DNA from: Streptomyces asoensis
GTDB taxonomy: Bacteria > Actinomycetota > Actinomycetes > Streptomycetales > Streptomycetaceae
Direction of reading: 5' to 3'
DNA: 64,000 bases
Assembly (NCBI RefSeq): GCF_013085465.1
Contig: NZ_CP049838.1
Location: forward strand, 7,688,001-7,752,000
In this document: piece after piece, positions 1 to 10,320 of the stretch
Numbering within the stretch: the stretch's first letter is position 1
How the letters are laid out: each line of letters starts with the position of its first letter
Made by a program: the position numbers and the translations under genes
Notes under the pieces: model-generated
Told to the model about the DNA's origin: nothing
Databases searched by the model: none
The model's input: the letters and a program-made list of their open reading frames with translations, nothing else

Positions 1-674
1 TAGCGGGCCATCGTGGGGAACACATGCGCGTCCTCGCTGATGTGGTGGAACCGCAGCGCCTGACAGAACGCCAGGCAGCGCTGCCGGATCTCCAGCCCGA
101 GGCCCGGAGCGGGCGGCTCGCCGGGCCCCTCGTGGGCCGCGCGGGCGGCGAGATGGGCATCGGCCTGCGCCGCCACCTGACGCACCTGACCGCGCAGCCA
201 GGTGTGCACCTCCATGATCTTGTCGGCGAGGGTGCGGACCTCGCGGGGGCCGTCCCAGCCGTCGGGCTCGGCGGGCTCCAGCACGACGACCGGCAGGGGA
301 CGGGCGGTGCGGGCCTGGTAGTCGCCGTATCCGGGAGCGGTCCGCACGGCGTGCTCGAAGAGTTCCTCGCGCCGGTCCCCCTCGGCGGGGACCGCGAGCG
401 CCTGGAAGGACTCGGTGCCGAGCTCCACCCGGACCACGGGGTGGGCGAGCAGGTTGCGGTACCAGTCGGGGTGGTTCGGGGCACCCAGGTTGGATCCGAC
501 GACCAGGAGCGAGTCGCCGTGGCGGACGTAGCCGAGCGGAGTGGTCCGCTCGGTCCCCGACTCGGCGCCGGTGGTCGTCAGCAGGAGCAGGTTCCCCCCT
601 TCGAAGGGGCCGCCGACCTTCCCGCCGTTGGCGCGGAACTGCTCGATGACGGATTCATTGAACGACGTGGGCAT
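1..674 (-). CDS. Nitroreductase (deazaflavin type) fused to hemerythrin-like domain, 5' part
   Basis: The gene starts at 674 and is still open at the left edge, so about 224 codons are visible. Residues 1-140 read like the F420-dependent Ddn-family nitroreductases: it begins MPTSFNESVIEQF and contains GTERTTPLGYVRHGD and GAPNHPDWYRNLLAHP. After this comes HTWLRGQVRQVAAQADAHL and, near the edge, LRFHHISEDAHVFP, a His/Glu-rich helix typical of hemerythrin-like (HHE) domains that bind a di-iron centre or O2. Known family role: reduction of quinones or nitro compounds with F420H2. The fusion suggests redox or oxygen sensing coupled to flavin chemistry, which is inference. A good promoter lies about 300 bases upstream. 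Confidence 0.8.
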   Translation of the reverse strand, partial: MPTSFNESVIEQFRANGGKVGGPFEGGNLLLLTTTGAESGTERTTPLGYVRHGDSLLVVGSNLGAPNHPDWYRNLLAHPVVRVELGTESFQALAVPAEGDRREELFEHAVRTAPGYGDYQARTARPLPVVVLEPAEPDGWDGPREVRTLADKIMEVHTWLRGQVRQVAAQADAHLAARAAHEGPGEPPAPGLGLEIRQRCLAFCQALRFHHISEDAHVFPTMAR

Positions 675-974
675 ACGGGTGGGTCTCTCCGGAAGTCACG
701 GTGCGCGTGCACACGGCACTCGGCGCGTGGCACGCAGCACAGGGCACAGAAGGTGCCGGGAAAGGTGAGGGAAAAGCGCACGGAAAAGCGCGGAAAAAGC
801 GCAGAAAAGAGACGCATGGAGGGAGCGCGAAGCCGACGTGCGTCAGCGCTGTGCCGGCTGGGTCAGCTGCGGGGCGCGGAGTGTGAACTCATGGCGTGTC
901 CCTGGAAGAAGGGTGTTCGCCCGACCGCCGGCCGGCCCGCTGCTCTTTGACCGGCGTCACGCGACACCGCCTCC

Positions 975-1003
975 ATTACATGCACCCGACCGTCACCTGT
1001 CAA
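975..1003 (-). promoter_or_regulatory. Predicted housekeeping-type promoter
   Basis: Read on the minus strand, a perfect -35 box TTGACA (998-1003) is followed after 17 bases by TGTAAT (975-980), one base off the TATAAT consensus. This is among the closest matches to a vegetative sigma promoter seen in the window. Transcription would start near 968 and run towards the nitroreductase-hemerythrin gene. Confidence 0.6.
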
Positions 1004-1042
1004 CGCCGGAGATCAACACCGGTGATCAACGCCGGAGATCAC
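1000..1042. repeat. Direct repeats next to the -35 box
   Basis: CAACGCCGGAGATCA occurs at 1001-1015 and again at 1028-1042, with a related copy CACCGGTGATCA between them, giving three near-direct repeats of about 14 bases. They adjoin and partly overlap the -35 box on its upstream side, where activators usually bind. Confidence 0.5.
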
Positions 1043-1052
1043 CTCCGCGGCC

Positions 1053-3404
1053 TCACTCCGCCCGCTCCAGCAGCGCCACCGGCAGCTGCTCGAACAGTTC
1101 CGCCACGCGCGCGTGGCCCGTGAACTCCCGCTCGGGAGCCAGCAGGTCGACCCACGTCCCCGGAGGCAGCGCCAGCCGGGTCTCGCGCCAGCCGCCCGCC
1201 TCCGCCAGCCGCAGGGACAGCCGCGTCACGGCCGTCACCACCCGGCCGGAGCGGGCGAACGCCAGGCAGTGGGCCGCGGCCGCTCCCTCGGCGGGCAACG
1301 GCTCGTACCCGGCGGAGTCCCCGAAGACCTCCGGCCGCCGTCGGCGCAGCCGCAGCGCGGCCGCGGTCACCGTGCCCTTGGCGCCGGGATCCTCCGGCGG
1401 GAACCGCACCGGGCGCCGGTTGTCCGGGTCCACCAGGGCCCGGTACTCGCTCTCCGTGCCCTGGTAGACGTCCGGCACCCCGGGCATCGTCAGATGCACC
1501 AGCGCCGTACCGAGCACGTTCGCACGGATGTACGGCTCGAGCGTGCCGCGCAGCGCGGCCACCCGCTCACCCGGCACCCCGCACGGCCCCGCCGCCACGA
1601 ACGCGGCCACCGCCTCCTCGTACGCCGGCTCCTGCTCCGTCCAGCTGGTGTACAGCCCCGCCTCGCGCGCGTGCTTGAGCAGCGCCTCCTGGACGCGCTC
1701 CGGGGCAGCCGGGCCGAGTCCGAAGACCGTCTGCCAGGCCGCCCACGCCAGCTGCCCGTCCGGTGCGCCCTCCTCCGCGCGGGTGACCTCCTCCAGGAGG
1801 TCCGCCCAGCGCCGCGGGCACTCGGTGAGCACGGCGAGCGCGGCGCGCACGTCGGCGCTGCGCTTGGTGTCGTGCGTCGACACGACCGTCCCGGTGGCCG
1901 GCCAGTCGCGCTGCACGCGCGCGCAGTAGGCGTGGAAGTCGGCCGGGGACACCCCCGGGGCGCCCGGGTCGCCGCCCACCTCGTTCGCCGCCGACAGCGG
2001 CACGTACCGGTAGAACGCCGTGTCCTCCACCGACTTGGCGCGCAGCGCGGACGCCGTCTGAGCGAACCGCGCCCGGAAGTCCGCCCCCGACTGCCCCTCC
2101 CCGCCGAGCACCAGTCCCCGCACCACGTCGACGGCGCCCGCCTCCTCCGGCACGACGAACGCCTGCCGCGCCTCGGCGGCCGCCTCCTCGGTGACGACGG
2201 CGGCCGGGTCGCCCGAGGTGTACGGCCGGTAGACCTCCAGCCGCACGAGCAGCTCCTCCAACGCCGTCCGCAGCGCCCACGGCGCCCGGTCGCGCAGGCC
2301 GGGGTCGTCCGACGCGGCGCACACCCGGGACGCCGCCCGCGTCAGCCGCTCCGTCTCGGCCGCCAGTTCGTGCGTGAGCACCTTGTACGCCGCCCGTCGC
2401 ACCGTCGCCGCCCAGTCGCCGCCCCGGTCCGTCTGCGGGGCCGCGAAGCGCCGGTAGCGGTCCAGCAACTCCCCGGCGCCCCGGGGATCCGTGAAGAGGC
2501 CGTCGACGTGGCGCAGGGCGTCGTAGCCGGTGGTGCCGGCCACGGGCCAGGAGTCCGGCAGACGCTCCCCGTCGGCCAGGATCTTCTCGACGACCGTCCA
2601 GCGGCCGCCGCTCGCCGTGTGCAGCCGCTCCAGGTAGGCGTCGGGGTCGGCGAGGCCGTCGGGGTGGTCCACGCGCAGCCCGTCGACGACGCCCTCGTGC
2701 AGCAGCCGCAGGATCGTGCCGTGGGTGGCCTCGAACACCTCCGGGTCCTCCACCCGCACCCCGATGAGCTCGGAGATGCTGAAGAAGCGCCGGTAGTTCA
2801 GCTCGGTACGGGCCAGCCGCCACCACACCGGCCGGTACCACTGGGCGTCCAGCAGCCGCGGCAGCGGCAGCCCCTCGGTGCCCTCGCGCAGCGGGAGGAC
2901 GTGGTCGTAGTAGCGCAGTACGTGGCCGTCCACCCGCAGGTGCGCCAGCTCCGTCCCGACGGGGCCGCCGAGCACCGGGAGCAGCACCTGGCCGCCCTGC
3001 GCCGCCCAGTCGATGTCGAACCAGCGCGCGTACCGCGACTTCGGCCCCTCGCGCAGCACCTCCCACAGGGCGTGGTTGTGACGCGGGGCCATCGCCATGT
3101 GGTTCGGCACGATGTCCACCACCAGCCCGAGCCCGTGCTCCCGCGCAGCGCCCGCCAGCGCCCGCAGCCCCTCCTCCCCGCCCAGCTCCGCACGCACGCG
3201 CGTGGGGTCCACGACGTCGTAGCCGTGCGGGGAGCCCGGTACGGCCTCCAGGACGGGGGACAGGTGCAGATGCGAGACGCCGAGCGAGGCCAGGTACGGC
3301 ACGGCCGCCGTCGCCGCCCGGAACGGGAACTCGGGCTGGAGCTGCAACCGGTAGGTCGCCGTGGGCGGCACGGGAACGGAGGCGTCACGTCGCTCAGGGG
3401 TCAT
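1053..3404 (-). CDS. treY: Maltooligosyltrehalose synthase TreY
   Basis: 783 aa, the usual length for TreY, a GH13 intramolecular transglycosylase. It turns the reducing-end alpha-1,4 link of maltodextrins into alpha-1,1, the first step of trehalose formation from glycogen. Visible motifs: ATYRLQLQPEFPF near the start, region I DIVPNHM (97-103), the nucleophile region GLRVDHPDGL (Asp246) and VVEKIL with the probable acid/base Glu273. treX lies 80 bases upstream on the same strand, so the two probably form an operon in which TreX debranches glycogen for TreY. The partner hydrolase TreZ is not in the window. No clear ribosome binding site precedes the ATG. Confidence 0.95.
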   Translation of the reverse strand: MTPERRDASVPVPPTATYRLQLQPEFPFRAATAAVPYLASLGVSHLHLSPVLEAVPGSPHGYDVVDPTRVRAELGGEEGLRALAGAAREHGLGLVVDIVPNHMAMAPRHNHALWEVLREGPKSRYARWFDIDWAAQGGQVLLPVLGGPVGTELAHLRVDGHVLRYYDHVLPLREGTEGLPLPRLLDAQWYRPVWWRLARTELNYRRFFSISELIGVRVEDPEVFEATHGTILRLLHEGVVDGLRVDHPDGLADPDAYLERLHTASGGRWTVVEKILADGERLPDSWPVAGTTGYDALRHVDGLFTDPRGAGELLDRYRRFAAPQTDRGGDWAATVRRAAYKVLTHELAAETERLTRAASRVCAASDDPGLRDRAPWALRTALEELLVRLEVYRPYTSGDPAAVVTEEAAAEARQAFVVPEEAGAVDVVRGLVLGGEGQSGADFRARFAQTASALRAKSVEDTAFYRYVPLSAANEVGGDPGAPGVSPADFHAYCARVQRDWPATGTVVSTHDTKRSADVRAALAVLTECPRRWADLLEEVTRAEEGAPDGQLAWAAWQTVFGLGPAAPERVQEALLKHAREAGLYTSWTEQEPAYEEAVAAFVAAGPCGVPGERVAALRGTLEPYIRANVLGTALVHLTMPGVPDVYQGTESEYRALVDPDNRRPVRFPPEDPGAKGTVTAAALRLRRRRPEVFGDSAGYEPLPAEGAAAAHCLAFARSGRVVTAVTRLSLRLAEAGGWRETRLALPPGTWVDLLAPEREFTGHARVAELFEQLPVALLERAE

Positions 3405-3484
3405 GACAACCTACGTACCCGTCCCGCCGCGTTTCGTGTCACACCTCCCTCCAGGCGGGTCGCTCCCGTCCCCCCACGGATCGG

Positions 3485-5593
<2,109 letters not shown>

Positions 5594-5790
5594 GGACACG
5601 ACTCTTTCAGGTGTCTCGCCCCGTCGGGGGCGCCTTGAGGTCGAGTCTCCAGGAAAGTGAGGGAACCACCTGTGACTTACGCCCCTCTTAACGAACGACC
5701 AGTGCACAGGACGACAAATGACACACGTCCTGTGCCGAACCAGTGGGGCAGACACGTACTCCCGGGCAACAGGGGGAGTAGGGGGAATTT

Positions 5791-6609
5791 GTGCGCACGA
5801 CAGTGCGCCGCCACCTGGGCAAGGTGGTGGCGGGTACGGCCATCGCGGTGGCCGCGACGGCCGTGATGGTGGGGATCACCCTGCCGGGCACGGCGGGGGC
5901 GGACGACACAGGAGGCGGCAAGGGCGGGCAGAGCACGCGGCAGGCGGCCGGCCAGCAGGGGGACACGACGGCGGCGGTACAGCCCGGTGTCGTCGAGGAG
6001 GCGCCCGCCGAGGGCACGAAGGGCGAGGGCCGCGACCCGCTGACCGACGACGAGATCGCGCGCGTCGAGAAGATCGCGCTCGACCGACAGCAGTTCAACG
6101 CGAGTGAGGACGTGGACGGCGACCGCGGCCCGCAGCGCCTCGGCGTGGACCTCGCCGATCCCGCGGCCGACGAGGTGGACGACCCCGACGGGCCCCGGCG
6201 CGCGGTGGTGTCGTTCTACGACTACAAGGACGACACGCTCGTCACCAAGACCGTCAACCTCGACACCGGCAGGGTCGAGGGCACCGGCACCCAGCACGGC
6301 GTCCAGCCGCCGCTCAGCGCCGCCGAGCAGACCGAGGCCGCGAGCCTGCTGATCGCCGACCCGCTCGGCGCGGGCCTGAAGGCCGACTTCAAGGACGCCA
6401 CCGGCAAGGAGCTCAGCTCCCCGGACCAGCTACAGATCGCCGCCATGATCTACCGGGCGGTGCCGGGCGCCCAGCCCGCCGTCCTCGACAAGTGCGGCGA
6501 GCACCGCTGCGTACGGCTGCTGCCGAAGGTCAGGAACGGCCCGTGGATCGACGCCCGGTCCCTGGTGATCGACCTCAGCACCCGCAAGGTCGCCCGGCTC
6601 ACCGGCTGA
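5791..6609 (+). CDS. Secreted protein, probable partner of the amine oxidase-like protein
   Basis: 272 aa with a GTG start behind a G-rich Shine-Dalgarno (GGGGGA). Residues 1-37 form a Sec-type signal peptide (RRHLGK, a long hydrophobic stretch, then GTAGA). The mature part is acidic, starting with a Gly/Gln/Thr-rich linker, followed by a globular region including VSFYDYKDDTLVTKTVNL and CGEHRCVRLLP, which has one Cys pair. From memory, Streptomyces proteins of this type are labelled tyramine oxidase subunit B and sit directly before a copper amine oxidase homologue, as here (76-base gap). No enzymatic motif is visible. The partnership is inferred from the neighbourhood. Confidence 0.75.
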   Translation: MRTTVRRHLGKVVAGTAIAVAATAVMVGITLPGTAGADDTGGGKGGQSTRQAAGQQGDTTAAVQPGVVEEAPAEGTKGEGRDPLTDDEIARVEKIALDRQQFNASEDVDGDRGPQRLGVDLADPAADEVDDPDGPRRAVVSFYDYKDDTLVTKTVNLDTGRVEGTGTQHGVQPPLSAAEQTEAASLLIADPLGAGLKADFKDATGKELSSPDQLQIAAMIYRAVPGAQPAVLDKCGEHRCVRLLPKVRNGPWIDARSLVIDLSTRKVARLTG

Positions 6610-6685
6610 ATCCGTAGCAGGCCCACCTCCACGTCCGTTTTCCGACCTGCTTCCCGGAGCGGGAGGCACAGGGAGTCATGTCCTC

Positions 6686-8032
6686 ATGCGTGTTCCGAAT
6701 CTGATCGGCGGCCTCCGGCCGCAGGGCACCGGCCGTGCCCGCAGGGGGGCCGCCGTCGGCCTCTGTGTGGCCGCGCTGGCCGCCGGCGCGGCCGCCGGAG
6801 CCGGTCCGGCCGCCGCCCAGCCGAAGGCGGCCCCCGCGGCGGCCGCCGAGTGCAGCGCCGCCTACCGCATCGAACAGAAGCTCGCCACCGGCACGACCTG
6901 GCGCATGTGCTGGCGCTTCGAGGCCAAGTCCGGCCTGGTGCTGGAGAAGATCTCCTACCAGCCGCCCGGCGAGGCCAAGCCGATCAAGGTCCTCAACAGC
7001 GCCAAGATCGCCCAGATCCACGTGCCGTACGACGACGGCAAGAACGAGTACAACGACATCACCGACTACAACTTCGGCTCGGGCCTGGTCAACATGGCTC
7101 CCGCCGAGTGCCCCGGCGGCACCATCAGGACGGTGAAGGTCCCGGAGTCCTTCTCCGACACCCCGAACGTCAAGGGCCTGTGCACCACGACCCGTTCGCG
7201 CGGTCACGCCTACCGCATGCAGTCCGACACGGGCAACAAGGTCTTCCAGGCCCAGGGCAAGGACCTGCTGATCTACACCGTCAACAAGGTCGGCTGGTAC
7301 GAGTACATCACCGAGTGGCGTTTCTCGGACGACGGCGCCGTCAACATGAACGTCGGCGCCACCGGCAGCCTCTCGCCCTTCGACTACGACGCCGGCGACG
7401 GCCGCGGCTGGCCGATAGGCAAGGGCGCCAAGTCCTACGCCACCAGCCACAGCCACAACGTCTTCTGGCGGCTCGACTTCGGCCTCGACGGCTCCTCGGC
7501 CACCAAGGTGGAGCAGTACGACTCGGTGGTCAGCCCGCCCGCGGGCGGGCAGCAGGGCCCGACCAACAAGACCACCCGCACGGCCGTCACCAAGGAACTC
7601 GCGGGCGACGCCCAGAACATGCGCTGGTGGCGCGTGGTCAGCGCGACCGGCAAGAACAAGGACGGCCACGCCCGCTCCTACGAGCTCGTCCCCGGCGCCA
7701 CCACCAAGTACTCGGGACGCCGTTTCACCCAGCACGACGTCTACTTCACGCAGTACAACCAGTGCGAGCAGTACGCCAGCAACAACGTCCGCGACTGCGG
7801 CAGCCCCCTGCACGGCACCTCCGTCGACAAGTGGGTGAACGGACAGACCCTCACCCACCCCGTGACCTGGGTGAACGTCGGCTTCCACCACATCGCCCGG
7901 GACGAGGACCAGCAGCCCATGCCGGTCCACTGGCAGGGCTTCTCGCTCGTCCCCAGGGACGTCACCGCTATGAATCCGCTCACTCCGTCCGCGCTGGCGG
8001 GACAGAACGGACAGTCGAACAGCGGTAGTTGA
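6686..8032 (+). CDS. Secreted copper amine oxidase homologue with altered active site
   Basis: 448 aa; residues 1-45 are an Ala-rich secretion signal. The rest resembles the catalytic domain of copper amine oxidases, which oxidise primary amines with a topaquinone made from a Tyr. Copper ligands are conserved: HSHNVFWRLD (His255, His257) and FHHIARDEDQQPMP (His401 or 402). The topaquinone Tyr is present (Tyr205), but the usual Asn before it is Trp (VGWYEY). In the VPYDDG segment the position of the catalytic-base Asp appears to be Asn129. At 448 aa it lacks the extra N-terminal domains of classical enzymes. It may be a divergent oxidase or a non-catalytic copper protein, working with the upstream protein. 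Confidence 0.75.
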   Translation: MRVPNLIGGLRPQGTGRARRGAAVGLCVAALAAGAAAGAGPAAAQPKAAPAAAAECSAAYRIEQKLATGTTWRMCWRFEAKSGLVLEKISYQPPGEAKPIKVLNSAKIAQIHVPYDDGKNEYNDITDYNFGSGLVNMAPAECPGGTIRTVKVPESFSDTPNVKGLCTTTRSRGHAYRMQSDTGNKVFQAQGKDLLIYTVNKVGWYEYITEWRFSDDGAVNMNVGATGSLSPFDYDAGDGRGWPIGKGAKSYATSHSHNVFWRLDFGLDGSSATKVEQYDSVVSPPAGGQQGPTNKTTRTAVTKELAGDAQNMRWWRVVSATGKNKDGHARSYELVPGATTKYSGRRFTQHDVYFTQYNQCEQYASNNVRDCGSPLHGTSVDKWVNGQTLTHPVTWVNVGFHHIARDEDQQPMPVHWQGFSLVPRDVTAMNPLTPSALAGQNGQSNSGS

Positions 8033-8133
8033 GAAACGACCTGTCCATCCGGCTGCACCGCCCGCCGCTCCCGGAGTACCCTTCCTTGATCGTTGGGACG
8101 GGGATGCTCGGGGGAGCGGAAGGCGGTGCGCGG

Positions 8134-9372
8134 GTGGGCTCGGGAGGGCTGGAGCTGCCCCCTGGTGACGAGGGTCACGAGGGGGGCTCCGCAGACGCCC
8201 CGCCCGGCACGGTGTCCCTGGCCCGGCCGATGGAGACGAACGCCATCGGACCGGAGCTGGACTGGGACGCCGAAGCCTGGCGCGAGGTACGCACCCGCGC
8301 CCAGCGGGCCGGCCGGGCCTACATCTGGCTGAATCTCGTCGAACAGCGGCTGCGCGCCGTCGTGGCCGCCGTGCTGCGGCCCATCTACGAACCCGTCCAC
8401 GGCGACGAGTGGGTGGTCGCCGCGGCCGGACCCGCCGGCCAGGAGTGGGTGCAGCGCGCGGTCGCCGTACGCGAGGTCAGCCGCCGCAAGGGCTACTTGC
8501 TGGATCCGGCCGACGACAACGTCATCTCCTTCCTCACGCTGCCGCAGCTGCGCGAGCTGATGGTGCAGCACTGGCCGTGCTTCGAGCCGTACTTCGACGA
8601 CCGCCGGGACGTCGAACTCGCCCTGGACGAGCTGGAGGTGACCCGCAACGTCGTCTCCCGCAACCGGGCTCTGTCCGAGGCCGTCCTGGGCCAGGCCGAG
8701 CGGGCCTCCGCGCGCCTGCTGGAGATGCTCGGCACCAGCGGTGACGTGCCCTCGGCCCGCCGGCTGCGCGTCGACGCCGTGGAGGACCTCGTCGGCGACC
8801 GGTACGCGGACGTGGTCGCCGTCCACTCCGACCGGGTGCGGCTGCTGCGGCAGTTCCCCGCCGAGGACATCTTCGACGGCGCCCGCCGCCTCGACGCCAT
8901 CGGCATCGGCCTCAACCTGCTCGTGCAGAACTTCTCCGGGCGCCGCATGGTCCGCCTCGCCGAGGCCGGCGCCCGCGTACGGCTGCTGTTCCTCAACCCG
9001 GCCTCCAGTGCGGTCAAGCGCCGTGAGCGCGAACTCGGGATGAAGCGGGGCGAGTTGAGCCGGGCGGTGGAGATGAACATCCTGCACATGCGCCGGGTCC
9101 GCGCCCGGCTGCGCGACCCGGACGCCTTCCAGATCCAGGTGTACGACGAGACGCCCCGCTTCACCGCGTACCTGGTCGACGGCGACGGCACCGACGGCAT
9201 CGCGGTGATCCAGTCCTATCTGCGGCGGATGCGCGGCATGGAGGCGCCGGTGCTGGTGCTGCGCAACGGCAACCGGGTGGTCAAGGCGGGCGAGATGGAC
9301 GATGGCGGACTTTTCTCGGCATACCGTGAGGAGTTCGAGCTGGCCTGGGCGGACTCGCGGCCGGTGTCCTGA
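8134..9372 (+). CDS. SAV2148-type HEPN protein with PLD-like C-terminal half
   Basis: About 412 aa from the GTG at 8134, which has GGAAGG upstream; an ATG at 8104 in the same frame is an alternative. The N-terminal half contains WREVRTRAQRAGRAYIWLNL and a HEPN-like helical bundle. The RNase motif RxxxxxH of active HEPN toxins is not intact: the corresponding region reads RNVVSRNRALSE without His. The C-terminal half (IGLNLLVQNFSGRRMVRL, RVRLLFLNPAS) resembles the DUF5919/phospholipase-D-like fold seen in nucleotide-signalling or effector proteins. The protein is widely conserved in Streptomyces, with unknown function. It stands alone here. Confidence 0.75.
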   Translation: MGSGGLELPPGDEGHEGGSADAPPGTVSLARPMETNAIGPELDWDAEAWREVRTRAQRAGRAYIWLNLVEQRLRAVVAAVLRPIYEPVHGDEWVVAAAGPAGQEWVQRAVAVREVSRRKGYLLDPADDNVISFLTLPQLRELMVQHWPCFEPYFDDRRDVELALDELEVTRNVVSRNRALSEAVLGQAERASARLLEMLGTSGDVPSARRLRVDAVEDLVGDRYADVVAVHSDRVRLLRQFPAEDIFDGARRLDAIGIGLNLLVQNFSGRRMVRLAEAGARVRLLFLNPASSAVKRRERELGMKRGELSRAVEMNILHMRRVRARLRDPDAFQIQVYDETPRFTAYLVDGDGTDGIAVIQSYLRRMRGMEAPVLVLRNGNRVVKAGEMDDGGLFSAYREEFELAWADSRPVS

Positions 9373-9497
9373 ATTATCCGTTGTTCTGAATTGTCCGTTT
9401 CGGACGGAGGGCAAGCGGAACGCGATCCTCTGATTGTCAGTGGTGCATGCGAGGGTGGAGACCACTGGGGGAAGCACCACCAAGAAGGGGGGCCACC

Positions 9498-10220
9498 ATG
9501 GCCTGGTACCGGGAGCTGCTTGTCGGCTTCGACCTGGAGACGACCGGGACGGACCCGCGCGAGGCGCGCATCGTCACGGGAGCCGTGATCGAGGTCAGGG
9601 ACGGGCAGGTCCTGGGACACCGCGAGTGGCTGGCGGACCCGGGCGTGGAGATCCCGGCGGACGCCGTCGCGGTGCACGGGATCAGCAACGAGCGGGCCGC
9701 CGGCGAAGGCGCCCCCGCCGACCGGGTCGCGGACGCGATCGCCGACGTCCTCGCGGGCTACTGGCGCACCGGCGTCCCGGTCGTCGCCTACAACGCGGCC
9801 TTCGACCTGACCCTGCTCTCGGCCGAACTGCGACGCCACGGCCTGCCCTCGCTGCGCGACCGCCTGGGCGGCCTGGACCCGGCGCCGGTCGTCGACCCGT
9901 ACACCATCGACCGCTCGGTCGACCGCTACCGGCGCGGCAAGCGCAACCTCGAGGCGGTCTGCGCCGAGTACGGCGTCCTCCTCGACTCCGCGCACGACGC
10001 CTCGGCCGACGCCCTCGCGGCGGCCCGCCTCGCCCGCGCGATAGCCGGCCGCCACCCCAAGGTCGCGGCCCTCGGCCCGGCGGAGCTGCACCGCCGCCAG
10101 ATCGAGTGGTACGCCGAGTGGGCGGCGGACTTCCAGAGCTTCCTGCGCCGCAAGGGGGAAGCGGACGCGGTGATCGACGGCGCCTGGCCGGTGCGGGAGC
10201 CGGCGGAGAAGACCGTCTGA
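9498..10220 (+). CDS. 3'-5' exonuclease, DNA polymerase III epsilon-like
   Basis: 240 aa from the ATG at 9498, preceded by AAGAAGGGGGG. The DEDDh exonuclease motifs are all visible: GFDLETTGTDP (Exo I), VVAYNAAFDLTLL (Exo II) and HDASADALAAARLA (Exo III with His five residues before Asp). These bind two metal ions and remove nucleotides from DNA or RNA 3' ends. The protein is short and has no polymerase or helicase domain, so it is probably a stand-alone repair or proofreading-type nuclease. It is convergent with the phosphotransferase gene at 10321. Confidence 0.88.
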   Translation: MAWYRELLVGFDLETTGTDPREARIVTGAVIEVRDGQVLGHREWLADPGVEIPADAVAVHGISNERAAGEGAPADRVADAIADVLAGYWRTGVPVVAYNAAFDLTLLSAELRRHGLPSLRDRLGGLDPAPVVDPYTIDRSVDRYRRGKRNLEAVCAEYGVLLDSAHDASADALAAARLARAIAGRHPKVAALGPAELHRRQIEWYAEWAADFQSFLRRKGEADAVIDGAWPVREPAEKTV

Positions 10221-10320
10221 CGCTCCCGCGACCCCGACCGTCCTCACCGACCGTCGGACGGGGGCCCGTCGGCGTCCTTCCCGAGCCGGGCGGCGGCCCG
10301 CCACGCCCGCAGCACCCGGA

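Larger units (their letters stand above)
675..1052. other. Intergenic region with a promoter and direct repeats
   Basis: This 378-base gap separates the nitroreductase start from the treY 3' end. The 675-960 part looks non-coding: short overlapping frames on both strands have no family resemblance. The 960-1045 part contains the minus-strand promoter and the repeats described separately. If that promoter serves the nitroreductase gene, its 5' untranslated region is close to 295 nt, which is long for Streptomyces. Confidence 0.6.

Noticed and set aside
578..817. 79-codon minus-strand frame in the leader of the nitroreductase gene
   Set aside because: It overlaps the start of the nitroreductase gene in another frame and shows no ribosome binding site or family motif.
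10257..10270. GACGGG-GG-CCCGTC as a terminator between convergent genes
   Set aside because: Only a six-pair stem with a two-base centre, too short to be a confident hairpin in such GC-rich DNA.
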